NCBI GenBank assembly: GCA_017302775.1
Contig: JAFLDC010000160.1
Coordinates: 1-6,480 of the forward strand
Reading direction: 5' to 3'
Length of the DNA stretch: 6,480 bases
DNA from: Sphingomonadales bacterium
Lineage (GTDB): Bacteria; Pseudomonadota; Alphaproteobacteria; Sphingomonadales; Sphingomonadaceae
The first letter of the stretch is position 1. Each line of letters starts with the position of its first letter. The position numbers and the translations under genes are program-made. Below the pieces are notes generated by a model, which searched no databases, had not been told where the DNA came from, and worked only from the letters and a program-made list of their open reading frames with translations. Below are positions 5,357-6,480 of this stretch, piece by piece.

Positions 5357-6480
5357 TTGCTGCCATAATTCGGGCTTCGGTGCGGGTACGCAATCTCGTG
5401 CTTCTTGCGGCGCTGGTACTTACAATTGCCGGTGTGGCCGCGGTCAGATCCACGCCAGTCGATGCTCTTCCGGATCTGTCCGATGTACAGGTCATCATCC
5501 GCACTTCCTACCCAGGGCAGGCGCCGCAGATTGTAGAGAACCAGGTCACGTATCCGATTGCCTCGACAATGCTGTCGGTGCCGGGAGCGCGTGTCGTTCG
5601 CGGATATTCCTTCACGGGAGACAGCTTTGTCTATGTCCTGTTCGACGACCAAACCGACCTTTATTGGGCACGTAGCCGAGTACTGGAGTATCTGTCACAG
5701 GTTCAGTCTCGCCTGCCGGAAAGTGCCAAACCATCGCTTGGACCAGATGCCACTGGGGTCGGGTGGATCTTCGAGTATGCCTTGGTCGACAGGAGCGGAC
5801 GGAACGATCTCTCTCAGCTGCGCAGCTTGCAGGATTGGTTCCTTCGCTTCGAATTGAAGACCGTGCCAGGCGTTGCCGAGGTCGCCAGTATCGGGGGGAT
5901 GGTCAGGCAGTATCAGGTGGTCGTCGATCCCCAAAAACTTGCCGCCTATCGAGTAACCGCAACCGACGTCGAGGATGCACTGAAGCGTGCAAACCAGGAG
6001 ACTGGCGGAGCGACGATCGAAATGGCAGGAGCCGAGTATACGGTACGCTCAAGCGGCTACCTTCGGACGCTTGACGATTTCCGCTCGGTGCCGTTGCGCG
6101 CAGCCCCCGGAGGCATTCCGGTGACGATCGGTGATGTTGCCACAGTTCAAGTCGGGCCAGAAATGCGGCGCGGCGTTGCAGAACTCAACGGTGAAGGCGA
6201 GGTCGCGGGCGGCGTCATCGTAATACGACAAGGTCAAAATGCCCGAGTGGTTATCGAAGGAGTCAAGGCCAAGCTCGAAGAACTCAGGCGAAGCCTCCCA
6301 CCGGGCGTGGAGATTGTCACCACTTATGATCGCTCCGGCCTGATCGACCGAGCAGTTGAAAACCTGAACAGCAAGCTCCTTGAGGAGTTCGCGATTGTCG
6401 CGCTCGTTTGCGCCATCTTCCTGTGGCACGCCCGCTCGGCGCTCGTAGCGATTCTGACCTTGCCGCTCGGGATCCTCATC
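5353..6480 (+). CDS. cusA: CusA-type RND heavy-metal efflux pump, N-terminal 376 residues
   Basis: The frame is open from ATG 5353 to the window end, giving 376 residues of a protein normally about 1,040-1,070 long. The first membrane helix is about residues 13-31. It is followed by [95 protein letters not shown] and [13 protein letters not shown] second membrane segment begins near 343 ([26 protein letters not shown]). As I recall E. coli CusA, the likeness is very strong throughout, including the methionine at 271 in GPEMRRG, the position of a periplasmic relay methionine in that protein. It should be the proton-driven inner-membrane pump of a tripartite Cu(I)/Ag(I) exporter. The TM4 motif and binding-site methionines that separate CusA from divalent-metal CzcA pumps lie beyond the window, so specificity is inferred. 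Confidence 0.93.
   Translation, partial: MIAAIIRASVRVRNLVLLAALVLTIAGVAAVRSTPVDALPDLSDVQVIIRTSYPGQAPQIVENQVTYPIASTMLSVPGARVVRGYSFTGDSFVYVLFDDQTDLYWARSRVLEYLSQVQSRLPESAKPSLGPDATGVGWIFEYALVDRSGRNDLSQLRSLQDWFLRFELKTVPGVAEVASIGGMVRQYQVVVDPQKLAAYRVTATDVEDALKRANQETGGATIEMAGAEYTVRSSGYLRTLDDFRSVPLRAAPGGIPVTIGDVATVQVGPEMRRGVAELNGEGEVAGGVIVIRQGQNARVVIEGVKAKLEELRRSLPPGVEIVTTYDRSGLIDRAVENLNSKLLEEFAIVALVCAIFLWHARSALVAILTLPLGILI

Overview
The window looks like part of a conjugative element, either an integrative and conjugative element or a plasmid, from a Gram-negative alphaproteobacterium. A sphingomonad is the best guess. That guess rests on G+C-rich coding sequence, a Trb-type conjugation gene followed by a DUF2274 gene, and a porin and efflux operon whose proteins resemble sphingomonad proteins as I remember them. 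I ran no database search, so the host assignment is inference.

Left part (1-984): the 3' end of trbI, a VirB10-like conjugation channel protein, overlaps a small DUF2274 gene by an ATGA junction. That gene runs into a LysR-type regulator gene on the opposite strand. Both convergent genes lose their family-typical 3' ends at the same point, about 391-403. A single deletion that fused their tails would explain this. The LysR relic keeps its DNA-binding domain and about half of its effector domain.

Middle (985-1741): a gene-poor stretch with three short perfect inverted repeats and one possible small gene of unknown function (1491-1727). It separates the conjugation backbone from the metal-resistance cargo and probably holds promoters, although none could be assigned firmly.

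Right part (1742-6480): a plus-strand heavy-metal efflux operon. It begins with a signal-peptide-bearing OprO/OprP-like porin that lacks its C-terminal strands and whose frame runs 74 bases into the next gene. Then come a TolC/CusC/CzcC-type outer-membrane channel, a CusB-like periplasmic adaptor and the first 376 residues of a CusA-type RND pump. The last three are joined by four-base ATGA overlaps. The adaptor keeps three methionines at the spacing used by E. coli CusB to bind Cu(I)/Ag(I), and the pump N-terminus closely resembles E. coli CusA, so monovalent copper or silver is the most likely substrate. The three proteins should form a tripartite pump expelling metal from the periplasm across the outer membrane.

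I see no wholly new system. The most notable features are two apparent deletion scars (about 391-403 and about 2868-2897), the unrecognised small ORF, and the symmetrical sequences upstream of the operon.
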